Positions 36,478 through 48,228 of a stretch of 64,000 nt of DNA are shown piece by piece. The first letter of the stretch is position 1. Each line of letters opens with the position of its first letter. A program made the translations under genes and the position numbers. Origin of the DNA: Epiperipatus broadwayi. Lineage: Eukaryota > Onychophora > Udeonychophora > Euonychophora > Peripatidae. The notes under the pieces are model-generated. The model ran no database searches. It was given only the letters and a program-made list of their open reading frames with translations, and was not told where the DNA came from. Where the stretch lies: contig JAQFVV010000037.1 of the NCBI GenBank assembly GCA_028023455.1, positions 682,001 to 746,000 on the forward strand, read 5' to 3'.

Positions 36478-36770
36478 ACGGATGGCTGAAGAGTTGGAGG
36501 ATGGAGAAGACTGAAGCTTATCCGTTAAAGTTTGATGAAGATTTGCTATATTAAGATCAAGTGAGCAATGATTATATATGTGTGTGGAAAATCTGATCTG
36601 GACCAACTGATGAGTACTAGTTCTGCTTGAAATACATTTATTGGAGATCACTTACTTTTTTCACCCATATGTGGTCATGTGTATCGGATGTATAAGATGG
36701 AGTGGATAGCTAAGGGGAGCTTGAAAGTCTGAATTCAAGTCCTTCTAATTAAATTTGGGGTAGATAATAT
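36478..36770 (+). repeat. Family c element: inverted third unit
   Basis: A further copy in the opposite orientation, starting at GGATGGCTGAAGAGTTGGAG and ending in the tRNA-like part AGTGGATAGCTAAGG...GAATTCAAGTCCTTCT. With the adjacent tandem unit it forms a large palindrome with arms of about 290 bases around a centre near 36,390. The body upstream of GGATGGC is missing, so it is 5'-truncated. Confidence 0.75.
36590..36650 (+). ncRNA. Hammerhead-like motif, family c, inverted unit
   Basis: GATCTGGACCAA, CTGATGA (36607-36613), a decayed helix II, GAAA (36629-36632), then TTGGAGATC. Helix I is well formed: CCAA/TTGG plus GATCT/AGATC with a 3-nt bulge. Helix II has lost pairing (GTACT/TGCTT). 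This copy best shows the helix I of the family. Confidence 0.4.
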
Positions 36771-37129
36771 ACTGATATTTATAAGCATTATATCCCTTAA
36801 TCCCAGGAAGCTGTAAAGTTGTTAACCAAAGAAACATGGTGGTAATTAAAGTAAGAGAGTGACAAGAATCTCCTGATTTCTGGTCCAGGTTATTTATAAA
36901 TCATTTTTAAGTGAAGAAAGATTATATGAAAAAAGAAAAAATATTTAATATTAAAAGATATTGCTGGGTTTTATATTCTTAAAAGAAAAGATGCAGAGAT
37001 GATTTGAAAAATGGTTATAAATATTATAAATGCACAACTTTGGAAGTATAAATAGAGTGGGATTCGTAAATAAAAAATGGGAAAACAGTATTGTGAAGAT
37101 TGATGGATTATCAGATAGAATTGGAAAAA

Positions 37130-37600
37130 TTGGTTATTCAACTTAATAGAAGATATAAAATACAGCGTTTATGCACCAACAAGTTCTCAATGTGATGAAA
37201 AAAAAGTAAAGGATTTTTATTATGATACACAAAATACTCTTGATCAAACCAAACAGTACTAAGATTGTCATGGAAGACTTTAAGGTTAGAAGTGATAAAT
37301 GACTGACAGATGAAGATACTGTGGGTAAATTTGCTATAGTGACAAAACAAACAGATTTGTGGAATTTGCAGAAAAAAAAATTGTATATTATAAATTCTGT
37401 GAATTTCTTCTTTGAAAAAATGCTAATGAAAATGCCTTGGAAACATTCAAATAGAAGTTCAGCATAATTGAATTATATTTTGAATGATAGAAAATATATA
37501 TTTCAAGACTGACATGTTCTTAACAGATTCAGCATAGGAAATGATCATCAATTAGTGGATGTAAGATATATGCTAAAGTTAATATTTTTAACTTTCAGAA
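37130..37600 (+). pseudogene. RTE copy 1: endonuclease domain remnant
   Basis: The translation in shifting frames gives YAPTSSQCDEKKVKDFYYD, then TVGKFAIVTKQTDLWNL, YILNDRKYIFQD and NRFSIGNDHQLVDVR. These match the order YAPT.., FYxxL, VGxFG, IDYIL.., GSDHRLV of RTE/BovB endonucleases. The catalytic His of the last block is kept; the GDFN block is not readable. Confidence 0.7.
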
Positions 37601-38029
37601 ACATTACAGCAAATTTAAATTAATCTTGATTATTTAAAATTATTGACAGACTTTAAAGATGCTTCAAACTTAATTGAAATCAATAAGAGGATAACTGATA
37701 TTCTATTAAGAACTGCAACAAAAGTATAGCTAGTACAAACAAATGCAATTCACAAATTTTCAAGTGATATGTGATAACATATGTAGAAAAGAAGAAATAT
37801 GAAAACATTTTTTAAATGTCCATTAAAAAGCAACAAATATTTGGATTTCTGCTAAATGATATAAACAAGAATTAATAATATAAGAAAATATACTAAATTA
37901 GCAAGGAAAGCTGTAGAAGAGAATGAAGTTTCAAAAATAGAAAATACTTTGAACATTGAAAGAAAATTTATTTAAGCAATAAATAGATGAATTATTAAAC
38001 AGCAGAACATTAGAACTATATATATATCC

Positions 38030-38890
38030 CCTACAATTACTAATCTGAATTGCCTAGAGTTTTAAATGAAGAAGTAATGCATGCAATTAAATCTATGAGT
38101 AAAGAGAAAAACTCCAGGAAATGACGAAATTATTAATATTTTAAAAGACGCAAATGAAGAAATAGATAAATTGTTGTCAAAACTATGTATCAAATATCTA
38201 AATATTAAAGATGTACTCTGTGATTAGAAGAATGCAAAAGTAATATTCATATTTAAACAAGTTGATAAAGATATTAGAAATTACAGACCTACCAATCTTC
38301 CATCAGCACTATACAAAATCTTTATTTTAGAACAAATTTTAGATTCAAATCAAGTCGTCGTCCCCCCCTCTAAAAAAAAAAAAAAAAAACTAAATTTTAA
38401 AATGGTTCTACCACAGAGAATCACATCCTAGAATGAGCAAACATTTATGCTTTAGATTCATAGATTATGCTAAGGACTTTGATTCTGTAAGTACAGTTTT
38501 AGATCATCATGATATAGAATCAGGATATTGTCTTAGTCTGAAGAATATTTATAAAAATGTAATAGCAGTGATTATATCACATAGTTATACTAAAAAGTTT
38601 AATATTAATAAGATTGTATGATAATACTTTATTTCCAAAACTTTTAATAGTAACTTTGCATGTATTTTATGAATTAAAATTGAATAAAAATACTCAAAGT
38701 CATCTAGATTTTACAGTTGGTATGATTGTTTGCTTGAATTACAAGATATATATATTGCAATGGCTTGCAGAAGAAAGCATGAAAATAGGACTTCAGATAA
38801 ATGCTAAAAAGTTTAATATTCAGAGTAAAAAAAAGTTAATAACCAGAAATACTTTGTTCACATTATTAATACAAATGGAAACTTAATGGA
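38030..38890 (+). pseudogene. RTE copy 1: reverse transcriptase remnant
   Basis: Words typical of the RT entry are recognisable: RNYRPTNLPSALYKIF near 38278 and, after an A-run, a block A-like FRFIDYAKDFDSV at 38454-38490 (consensus FIDYEKAFDS, first catalytic Asp region). No intact F/YADD box was found. Internal deletions are likely. Confidence 0.6.
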
Positions 38891-38899
38891 TGAAATATC

Positions 38900-39385
38900 A
38901 TATAATTAAAATTGGATGAAGTGCTTTTAGTAGCAATAATTTAGTATTAAAAGGAAATATGCCTGTGACTTTGAAAAGAAAGATTTTAAAACAGGTGTGT
39001 TTTAGCAGTTAGCAGTTATTACTTATGAATCTGAGACTTGAACTCTTAATGCAAAAGCAATATAGAGATGTCAAACCATTCAATGAAATTTAAAGAGATG
39101 TATGTTGAGGAACAAGATTTTCCATGAAACCATGAGAGAATAAATAGTATCATCAGTGAAAGAATTTAGAGATTGAAATGAGGCTGGACTGGCCATATTG
39201 CCAATACAGATGATAACAGGTGAACTGATGGCTTATATTGAATCCCAAGAGACTTAGAAGGAGACCACGTATGAAATGGCTGAATGAAATAAGGAAATTT
39301 GCTGGTATAATGTGGAAGAGAGGATATGGATTGGAGAATCTGGATTAAACCTGGAGAAACTTCCATTCTGCAAATGATTGATAAT
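38900..39385 (+). pseudogene. RTE copy 1: C-terminal region
   Basis: Frames read RLDWPYCQYR (from RLxWAGHIxRR), IPRDLRRRPRMKWLNEIRKF and MWKRGYGLENLDTW-like words, the conserved end of RTE proteins (WAGHIARR..DNRWT..WIPRDxKRxRxRPxxRWxDEI). The same end is readable at 57895-58120 and, inverted, at 63265-63560. Confidence 0.65.
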
Positions 39386-39599
39386 GACTGAAAATTATTT
39401 TCTATACATGTTTCTGCATATACAGATACTAGTGGCTACTGGCTCACATATAACCTTTACGTGTATAAGCATTGATTTATGTGGATTCTGCTGAATTTTA
39501 TGTTTGTGGTTAAATGTAGCCCTGTAAAAATATAATTTTCATTTATGTATGTATATATTTATATTATTATATTGCAATTTATTATAACCAATTAAGTAA

Positions 39600-39720
39600 T
39601 ATTTACTAAGGCTGCAACCTCAAGAATATGTGATGTGATGATGTGATGTATTATGGCTTCTCCTTAAACGAAGTCAAAATGCGACAGTAGAGACCTCTAC
39701 AGGTCTTAAACACAAACTTA
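39600..39720 (-). mobile_element. LINE (CR1/L2-like) 3' tail fragment
   Basis: On the minus strand AAGGAGAAGCCATAATACATC is followed by (ATCAC)n-like repeats. This matches the ends of LINE copy B (AAGGAAAAACCATAATGCATC), copy A and the tail at 43255-43290. Only the last part of the element is recognisable. Confidence 0.5.
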
Positions 39721-40325
39721 CGTTTTGGAAGAAAAGAGAGGAACCCCATATCAAAAGAGGGCAACCCCTGGTAAATCCATTTATTTTATTACATAATAAA
39801 TATTTGTTTGTTTTTTATTCATATTTAAATAATATTTATGTTTTTACAATTGGTTCTTCTTTTCATTTTCTTTTTTGTTTTAAAACAATACAATATATAG
39901 AAAATGACCAATAGAAGCTTCTGCACATCAACACTGATAGCACTTATTTTAACACTTGGAAAAAATTATTTTGTATGTTCAGAAATTCTAAACAATTCAA
40001 AAAAGATATAAACATCGAGTAAATAAACGTTGACAGCAAGTGACTCTATTCAATGAAAAATGATGTGCATTTTTTAATGAGGGAAAGAAAAAGCAAATAT
40101 ATAATAAATGACAATAGATTATAATAATAATAGTAATGGAAAACTATTCAGAAAGATTTATAATTTTTTTAATAAAAATATATACGCATTGCTTTCGACC
40201 AGGTCGGACATAATCATAGAAATACAATAAAATATAAAAATAAAATATACATTACAATTAAATATGCCATTTACCTGATAATGCAATGCAGGAGTCTTTC
40301 TTGTTTATTGCGTTGATATTATTTG

Positions 40326-41560
40326 CTATAAACTATGCCTCTTTATATTTTCTTTTTCAATTATTACGTTCAGTACAAACAACATCAATATTAATAGGAT
40401 CAAAATTATGTCCAGATTTAATTTCATGTTCCAAAAATATCGATTTAACATTGAGTCGGTTTTAGCAAGTTCATATAAATATTTATGTTGTGCTAATCTT
40501 GTAGCATTGCATTTTCGTTCATTACATTTAATTTTATAAACTATTTGTAGAGATTGGTTTGGAAATAATTTATCTTTAGTATTATTTAAAATTTGATTAA
40601 GATTAAAAGGTATTCTAAAACTGATATAATCATATGAGCAAATTATTTTCATCCTTTCAGATATATTAGGCATATAAGGAAGGCTAATCCATGCATTATT
40701 ATTATTATTATTATTAAAGTTTTTAGTATTCAAAGATGAATAAAAAGTTTTAAGGGTTTTATTTAATAAATTAAAATTATAACAGATTTAATTAAATCTT
40801 TCATATAAATTTCATGGTTGTTTCTTCTATCTACTTCAAACTTACATAACTTAAAGTTTCTATATAAAAAAACATTTAAATGCAGCTAATTTGTAAGAAA
40901 TTGAAGTAAAAGAATGAGGGTCAACTACACCACGAATATTGACAGGCTTTATAACCATTTTATAACTAATTTGTGGATTTGTATATTGAATATACATATC
41001 TAAAAACTTTATACCACCAAATTTATCTTCATCTTCCATAGTTCAAACTATTGAAGATAAAGGAGATAATTCATCTTTTATATCAATAATAATTTTCTCT
41101 TCAGCATATATAAGAACATAATGCTGATGTATCAAACTTTTTTTGCAATAACTTCTAATTCAAATTTATTTAAAACTATACTACAAATATTTCCACTTAA
41201 AAGTAGTCCCATAAGCCAACCAAGTTCAATTGTATAAAATTCACCATTGAAAAGAACTGTAATATCATTATCCATTCATGTAAAAACATCAATAATAAAA
41301 TTTTATTTTGTACTTATTAAAATTTAAATCAATTAAAATATTATTAATACATTTGTGAATTTAATATTTGTGCATATTCAAAAGAAGATTTTGTAGTAAA
41401 TTTTTCAAAACCAACTTGTTCAATTAACCATTCAGCTATTAATTTAGTTGTTTTATGAAAATACGTGCCTCCAAAATTAATTAAAAGTCTAAGAGGGTCA
41501 TTTTCTTTATGCATATAATTATATAAACTACCCCATTGTTGTTATTATTATATTCAAATT
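40326..41560 (-). pseudogene. Penelope-like retroelement: RT end and linker to GIY-YIG
   Basis: The minus-strand frame 40326-40733 reads AWISLPYMPNISERMKIICS, then NTKDKLFPNQSLQIVYKIKC. This is the conserved linker of Penelope-like elements just before the GIY-YIG nuclease (typical LPYIPG.SEKI..., KD..P...SGVVYKIPC). Upstream sequence (up to 41560) gives RT-like words such as LGWLMGLLLSGNIC, YAEEK and IKFLDMYIQYTN. The GIY-YIG catalytic part is not readable after YKIKC. The frames are broken in many places. A 560-bp terminal inverted repeat with hammerhead-like motifs adjoins its 5' side. Confidence 0.75.
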
Positions 41561-41600
41561 ATATATATATAGAGTTTGCAAAATAAACTCCAAGCTTTGT

Positions 41601-41665
41601 AGAATACCCCCAATCTCATACTGGTTTCTGCTACTGGCATCCTCAGTGAGGTGCTAGGATATTCA
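41601..41665 (-). ncRNA. Hammerhead ribozyme motif in the Penelope arm (core intact)
   Basis: Minus strand: CTGAGGA (plus 41640-41646; position 7 of the core is free, so CUGANGA holds), helix II TGC/GCA with loop CAGTA, GAAAC (41624-41628), a 2-nt loop CA, then GTA as the cleavage triplet. CTCA before the core pairs with TGAG after the site (inner helix I), and an outer helix can form between ATATCC and GGGTAT. The 1-2-bp helix III is the minimal type known from Penelope-like elements. It lies on the same strand as, and just upstream of, the Penelope RT remnant. Confidence 0.6.
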
Positions 41666-42023
41666 ATTATTAGATTAAAGATACCAGGACGAGTCCAGCA
41701 CTTTATCTAATGTATAACTATTAAGTAGAAACTCTGAAATTTTCAGACATCCATATGTCTTCCAATCCAATTAGGTCATGTGACATCTGACTTGATTTTT
41801 TTGTAATTTTATTTTTTGCTATGATGGCTTTGGCAATTTTATATTGCTAAAGCTATTAATATATGGTGTATCTGAACTTAGTTCAGACCCATATGGCTAT
41901 TTAAGTTAGATAGCTGGATTGGAAGACATATGGATGCCTGAAAATTACAGAGTTTCTATTTAATAGTTTATACATTAGATAAAGTGCTGGGCTTGTCCTG
42001 GTATCTTTAATCTAATGATTGAA

Positions 42024-42085
42024 TATACTAGCACCTCATTGAGGACACCAGTAGCAGAAACCGATCTGAGGTTAGAACGTATTCT
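42024..42085 (+). ncRNA. Hammerhead-like motif in the second Penelope arm (decayed)
   Basis: Plus strand: CTCA then TTGAGGA (42039-42045, first core C changed to T), CAC/GCA around CAGTA, GAAAC (42057-42061), ATC, then TGAG. The core C-to-T change and the weakened helix II predict an inactive copy. Its similarity to the other arm confirms the motif boundaries. Confidence 0.45.
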
Positions 42086-42699
42086 ACAAAGCTTCTTAAG
42101 AGTTTGTTTTGCGAGCTCTATATATAACATTTGTAAACACAAGCTTTATTAAATTAGGTTATGTGACATCTGACTTGATTATTTTTTTAATTATATTCAA
42201 ATTAATAAAAGAAAATATTTTATGAAAATAAATTAGTAAAAGCAGTGTTTAATTAAATTATGTGGAGATGATAATAAATAAATGGAACAGAAAGATATTA
42301 AAATATGCATCATTAATAGATAAAGAATGTATTTCCATGCATTTATGTAGGAAACTGAGATGGAGGAATACATTGTAGATGCATAATTATCAATATGCAA
42401 TTATTTCCTATCTTGAGTTTCAATGTTTTTCAAATGGATGTTCTGCAGCATGCATTAAAATTATATTTAATGTTCTTCATATTTTCTCCTAAGTAGTAAT
42501 ATAATTATATATTACATTTCAGCAATGAAGTTTTTATAATTTTTTACAGATCCATAATTATAAGATATATGAATAGAAGAGAAAATAAGTTGATCAATGA
42601 AAAAGATGTAGAGTTATGAAATTAATACTTAACTTTATATATCTAAAATATCTTCATAGTTGTACATTAAAAAAAAATTATATGATATATATAATAATG

Positions 42700-43290
42700 A
42701 GGGAACTTATTACAGAACAAAAACATGAGATTTGGATATCAAGGAAAGAAAGTGAAAACAGATAAAAATTTGAACTGAAAATATGGTTTATGCAAAATAT
42801 GAGGGATAGAATGTTGAACATTTATTTTCCGGGACATGCGAATTGGATATCAAAAAAAGAAGGTGAAAACAGGATAAAAATTTGAACAGAAAATAGTGTT
42901 TATGCAAAAAATGAGGAGTAGAATATTGAACATTTATTTCTAGGACATGAGATTTGGATATCAAGCAAAAAAGCTAAAAATGGGATAAAAATTTAAACTG
43001 AAAATATGGTTTATGCAAAAAATGAGAATACTGAACACTTATTTCTAGAAAATAAGATTTCATAAAAGAGGATAAATTTTATAGGCAAGAGCAGAAACAT
43101 AAGAATGAAAGCAAAAAATGGACATTGGGGTTTTTTTTTTTTATGTTTAGACTTTTATGATGAGATCAGGGAATATACAAATAATGTAATAAAAAAAAAA
43201 TACTTCAGATTTTGGTGATGAAAGACTGAAAATAACATGGAAAATTGAATTTGTCTGAGGAAAGGCCATTTTACATCACATCACATCTGA
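42700..43290 (+). mobile_element. LINE 3'-end fragment with 111-bp tandem units
   Basis: Three to four tandem units of about 111 bases start at ACATGAGA-like words at 42723, 42834, 42945 and 43050. Each contains TGG/AACTGAAAATATGGTTTATGC and GAACATTTATTTC, which in translation resemble the Cys/His knuckle of LINE C-termini (LCKI..., EHLFLE). The fragment ends in GAGGAAAGGCCATTTTACATC with an (ACATC)n tail, like LINE copies A and B. Confidence 0.6.
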
Positions 43291-43299
43291 TGAAAGCTA

Positions 43300-46200
43300 T
43301 TGCAATCAGAGAAAATTAGTTTCAATATATTTTTTTAAAACATTTGTAAAAGCTGTACTTTGTTTTATATAGTTACAGCATTTATTATTTCATAAAATGT
43401 AATGCAATGCTATAATTTACTGATATAGTTTACATCTTTGTGGTAAAGTGTCTAGACAGCTGAACAATTCTCAAAAAGTAAAGTGAGAAATTTTTGGAAT
43501 AGCTAAATCCACTGTCATCATATTGATTATGAAACTAATATTTAAATATTAATATAATACTAATTTTTATTTTTTATGACATTGTTTCAAGCAATTTTAT
43601 TTTATTCACTTTCAGTATTTTCACAATGACAATCTTTTTACTCATTTTTCCAAATAATATATCTTTAAATCCTTGTACTTCTGTGTTTCCTGTTTGCCCC
43701 AATCTCTGTCCCATACAAAACTATACTAAAAATATAACATTTAACAAGCCTTTACTCAAATCTAAATTCTATCGATCCCGAAGTAATGTTTCCGTTTTTT
43801 ATTAAGAGCCTGTTTAGGCATTCAAATTTATAAAATGTTTTTCACTACTATTATTTTATAAATCTTTCCCTGTCCTTACAATTTTATTTCTGTCTCCCAT
43901 TACCATATATAGCTATCTTTGTAATTTTTTTTATTTTAATTTTTCATCTGATGCAGGAAGGAAATAGTTAACTGATTTGAAGATCAAATAAACTTCCCCA
44001 TGACAGCCAGAGAGCATACTAATTGTTTCATTTAGTCTTTAGATAGAATCTTTAGAGTAAAATTTACTGCTAATGATAATTATAGCCTGGAAATCAATAA
44101 ACCTGAGCTTTAATTTTGTTTGAATTTAATTCTATCCTTAAATGTACTTTTTTTTCAGGTATTATATTAGATTCAATTCATGTTACTAAGAATAAATATA
44201 GATGGAGGGTGGAAGAAAAAGAAATATATGGTTATAAAATAAGTGTCAAACTTAACAACAGGCAAATATTAATAACAATAAATGGATAAAAAACCATTAT
44301 TAATCAAAATGAAATACAAATGAAGTTACTAAATTAAAAACAAAAATAAAAATCCTTTGAATACAAATGTATTAAGGGGAAAGTATGTCTTGTGTTGCAT
44401 TAAAATAAGATTCTTCCATGTTTATACCTTCCCTGATAGACTTGAATTGAAAATCACCCTTCCATCTAAAATAACTAAATATCTCTTCCAATTGACATAG
44501 AATAACTAGATAGTTTGTGACAGGCACCTATCTGAAAACACATATATGAGTTTTTTTAAATTTTCTGAAAAATTTCTGGTTCCAATCAGGATTTTAATCC
44601 CAAATTTGAGCATGGGTGAGAAACTCCCTAAGATCCTTCACAAAGATTATTAATCGATTTAAAACATTTTGAGATTCTTTCTTCAAAATAATGTATTTAA
44701 TAAAGTAAATAAATCTCATTACGGCATTAATATAAGTATTATAATTTTAATAAATCATCTCAAAATGGACTAATTATCATTCCATTCATTTCTTCAATGA
44801 TATTTTGATTTTTTTTTAAATAGTGTTCAGACTCTAAGAATTATAGAAATATATTGCGTTATATATTACGTCTCAAAAAAATATTTTCTTGCAGCCTTCT
44901 TCAAATTCTAAAAATTATACAAATGTATATTCCCCTGTTAATGTTTAGACAGAACTTGAGAATTATACAAATATATTATAGCATATACGTATGAGTGTAA
45001 AACTCTCAAATTCTAAAGAAAATTGAAGAATCGTCAAAATATTAACAGAGGATAAATTAAAGAAAATGAATATATTCTGAATAATTCATTTTCTTCTTTT
45101 GATGGCATATTGTAACACAAATATATTTTGAACTAATGAAATATTGGCTTATTATTTTATGTATAATGTTAAACGCATTTCAGTTTTAAAATTTGCATTT
45201 TCAAATTCTACGAGAGATATCATTTTCTTCATTTATAATTTTATTGCTAAAGGCCAGAAAATAACTATTAAATATTAATTTTTTATTTTTAAAAAATGAT
45301 TTATTCTCTTTTCTCAACAACTGTCACAAACTTTTACTTAATATATTTAACACACCTTAAGAATTTATTTGTTAAATTGGCAATGTTACTTTGAGAATTG
45401 TAATAATGCCAACTTACCAAATTCCTCAAGATATTTTAAATATATTAAGTGATAATAGTTTAAAAATATGCTTTTGATAGAATTAGCATAATAATTTCAT
45501 TGAGCTAGTTATCAAATCTGATCTATTAATTTGACATAGTAAAGAATCTAATGTTGTAGATATAAAATATATGGACATATAAGCTATCGAATTTGAAAGC
45601 ATATATATCTACATAGTTTCCAAAATGGCACGAAAATGTAGAAACACCTCTCAACAGAATATTGAGAATCTTAAAAAAGAAATAATGATTCTTCTAGTAA
45701 AGGAAGTCTATATTATTTCAGCTATAATTAATTTATCAATATAATAGTATGGTATACAACTATATTTAAGGACACTTGATCAATCAGACGTATAATATAT
45801 TATTCATTGCTCTTGAATTAAACTAAGGAAGAGCAACAAAACAATGCCTTTTAAAATGATTTATTACCTTCTATATCTGCCAAGAACTAGCTGGAAGAAA
45901 ATATAAAAAATGTGACACTAATATAAATTATACAGTTTAATAAATTATTAAAAAAAAGGAAATTCATTAAGATAAAATCAACTAATAGCACACATATAAT
46001 TTACTAGAGATATTATCAAAAATATTCACAAAATCTAACTGCTGTAAATAAATAATATTACTAATATTCCTTAAAAGAAGAAAATAATTCCTAAAATTTA
46101 GAAAAGATCAAGAAATTATTAAAGACGTTAAATTTTCTTTTTTTATTTCAAAAATTAAAAACAAAAATTGTTTTAAAACCTTTTTACATACTTTACACAT

Positions 46201-48225
46201 TAATATAGACTGATCTATTATCGATCAATAAACTTTCTTTTAAAATGAATTAATCTGTAGTGAAAATGTATATTTTCATATCTGACATACAGATTTACAA
46301 CAAGAAAAACATTAAAGTTATTACCTAATTAAGGGGAATTAAACCACATTCATTTAAATGTTTAAATTGAATTTCTAATATACTCTAATTAAGTAATATT
46401 CACATAAATGTTCTGGACATTTATATAGAAAGCTTTTATTCATGCTTGGTATGCTTTTCATATATAACATATCATAATCATAACACTTTTACTTCTTTAG
46501 TGTTCAGGGTTCTGTACAAATGTCCAAAACATTTATACAAATATTACAATTACCCAGAAATAAGAGAAAAAAATCTTTGCTATTGAATTCTAACCAAGAC
46601 AAATTTACTGCCTAAATTTAAACATCCTTTTAATAAAATCTGTACAACTTTACATTTTATAACCAACAATACAACATCTGATCCCATCTAACACATCGCT
46701 ATTCATTGGCGAACTTTATTTTCTTAACTCTTATGCCATCTAGTGTAGACTTTAGTAATCAATATATGCTAGATGGTTATACTTAATAAATCTCTATCAA
46801 TGCTGTCCTATTCAAATATTGCCAGAATAGTTTTTAACTTATGGGTTTCATTAGTGAGCTTTATCGATTTTTCTGAACCATGCACTTGGATCTTATGGAT
46901 CTAATGCACCTCTCCAAGGTTTTGTTTAATTCAATTTCTGTATATTATTGTAATCTTAGTTTTTTAATTACCTTAGGCAACCTTATTCTGTAACCCGAAT
47001 TGGTACAAAAACAATGATATATCACGTCATAATTTTCCAAACAAGTAAAAGCTGTAATGAAACTTCAAGGGAAATTCCACGAACAACTGAATCCAAAGTC
47101 TTTTCAAATCTTTTTTGCTCATTATGGCTATGATATAGCAGTCTACTTAAAGTATAGGACAATTTAGCTATCTTTTAATAGAAATTTGAGTACTCACATT
47201 CTGAATTCTTTATATGAATTTTAATTGTAACTATATCTCTATGAATTCTTAATTGCCACTCAATAATTCAACTCTGTTTAAATTTGTTTCTGCTTTTTCA
47301 TACAAATCTGTATTTTTGAAAATACATTTGTTTTTCTACCATGTTTTCCTTTATAATTGTTTTTCTAATGTTCAAACTCTTTAACAAATTTACATATCAA
47401 TAATCTATCATATCTTAGTATATATATAAAATTGTTTGTGCATTTTTTCCTTTTAATTAATCTAAGAGGGTTTACAAAAAAAAAAATACATTTTAAAAAT
47501 ACCTAAACAAAAATAATTTCTTTCACATAGTATTTTAGCAGTGTGGATCACCAATTTTCTGTTTAACTTTTAACTTTGCAAAAACCTAAAAAAAAAAAAA
47601 AAAAACCCCGTGTGCACTATCTACGTGTATTCACATCAGGTCATAGAAAATTTTGAGCAGGTTTTAACAAAAAAAAAACAAAAAATGAAGGTAAAACACA
47701 TAGGTTTTTTTTCATAGCAATTGTCCTGAAATATTTTATATATATTCTGCATAATTTCAGGTTTTATATTTTTTGTTCTAAACTTATTCAATTGCTGGTT
47801 CCAGATAAATAAGATAAATCACAAAGATGCTTTTCAACGATATGCGAAACATTCAATAAAATAAAGAACGAGATTATTAATCACCAATAAAAGTTTATAT
47901 GAAAGTATGATAAGAAAGTAACAAAAGCAAGAGAGTACTGCAATGAAGTGCTAATATTTGATATTCCTGTGATAGTTTGGCAATGATTGTATTTTATTTT
48001 CTTGAAGGAAATCATTTTAGCATTTCAACTCTATAGATACTTTTTTAATGAGACTTCTCAATATTAAAACTGTAATATGTTAACAACATAAAATTAAAGT
48101 TCTCATTAGAAAATATCTCCCTCAATATGAACAACAAAGATTCAAAACAAAAATTCTTAGAGAATTTAATAAGCATAATGCTGTGAAGTATATAATTTGT
48201 CAAGAAATGAATACGAGATGATATA
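43300..48225. other. AT-rich DNA, no gene recognised
   Basis: About 4.9 kb without a recognisable exon or intact element. Short local inverted words occur (for example around GTTCTGGACATTTATA at 46410 and TGTCCAAAACATTTATAC at 46523) but they are too short to name. It is either UBE2K intron or intergenic sequence, depending on where the N-terminal exons lie. Confidence 0.5.
46733..46749 (-). promoter_or_regulatory. CTCF-like motif
   Basis: Minus-strand ACACTAGATGGCAT matches 12 of 14 positions of the CTCF core. It shares the 12-mer CACTAGATGGCA with the sites at 10006 and 19113. Confidence 0.2.
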
Positions 48226-48228
48226 AAT

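Larger units (their letters stand above)
36930..39420 (+). mobile_element. RTE-type LINE, copy 1, degenerate
   Basis: A plus-strand non-LTR retrotransposon remnant with an RTE-like endonuclease (37130-37600), parts of the RT (38040-38890) and the C-terminal region (38900-39385). Characteristic words are VYAPTS-like SVYAPTSSQCDE, GNDHQLVD (consensus GSDHRLV), NYRPTNLPSALYKIF and RPRMKWLNEIRKFAG. Stops and frameshifts are frequent. Related fragments lie at 57000-58140 and 63245-63690. Confidence 0.75.
41566..42125. repeat. Terminal inverted repeat of the Penelope-like element
   Basis: Two arms of about 190-220 bases, 41566 to about 41790 and about 41900-42122, are reverse complements (AGCTTTGTAGAATA..., CACCTCA.TGAGGA..., AGATTAAAGATACCAGGAC, CATATGTCTTCCAATCCA). 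They surround a centre of about 110 bases. Inverted pseudo-LTR copies are characteristic of Penelope-like elements. Each arm carries a hammerhead-like motif. GTCATGTGACATCTGACTTG occurs in the left arm and again at about 42158, just outside the right arm. Confidence 0.8.

Noticed and set aside
43289-43330. CTGATGAAAGC after a LINE tail as a fourth hammerhead site
   Set aside because: CTGATGA is followed by AAGC as in family b, but no paired helix II, no correctly spaced GAAA and no NUH site follow. It also adjoins the (ACATC)n tail, which makes the word likely by chance.
46330-46560. Short inverted words around ATGTTCTGGACATTTATA as a MITE
   Set aside because: The matching words are under 20 bases, imperfect and without terminal structure.
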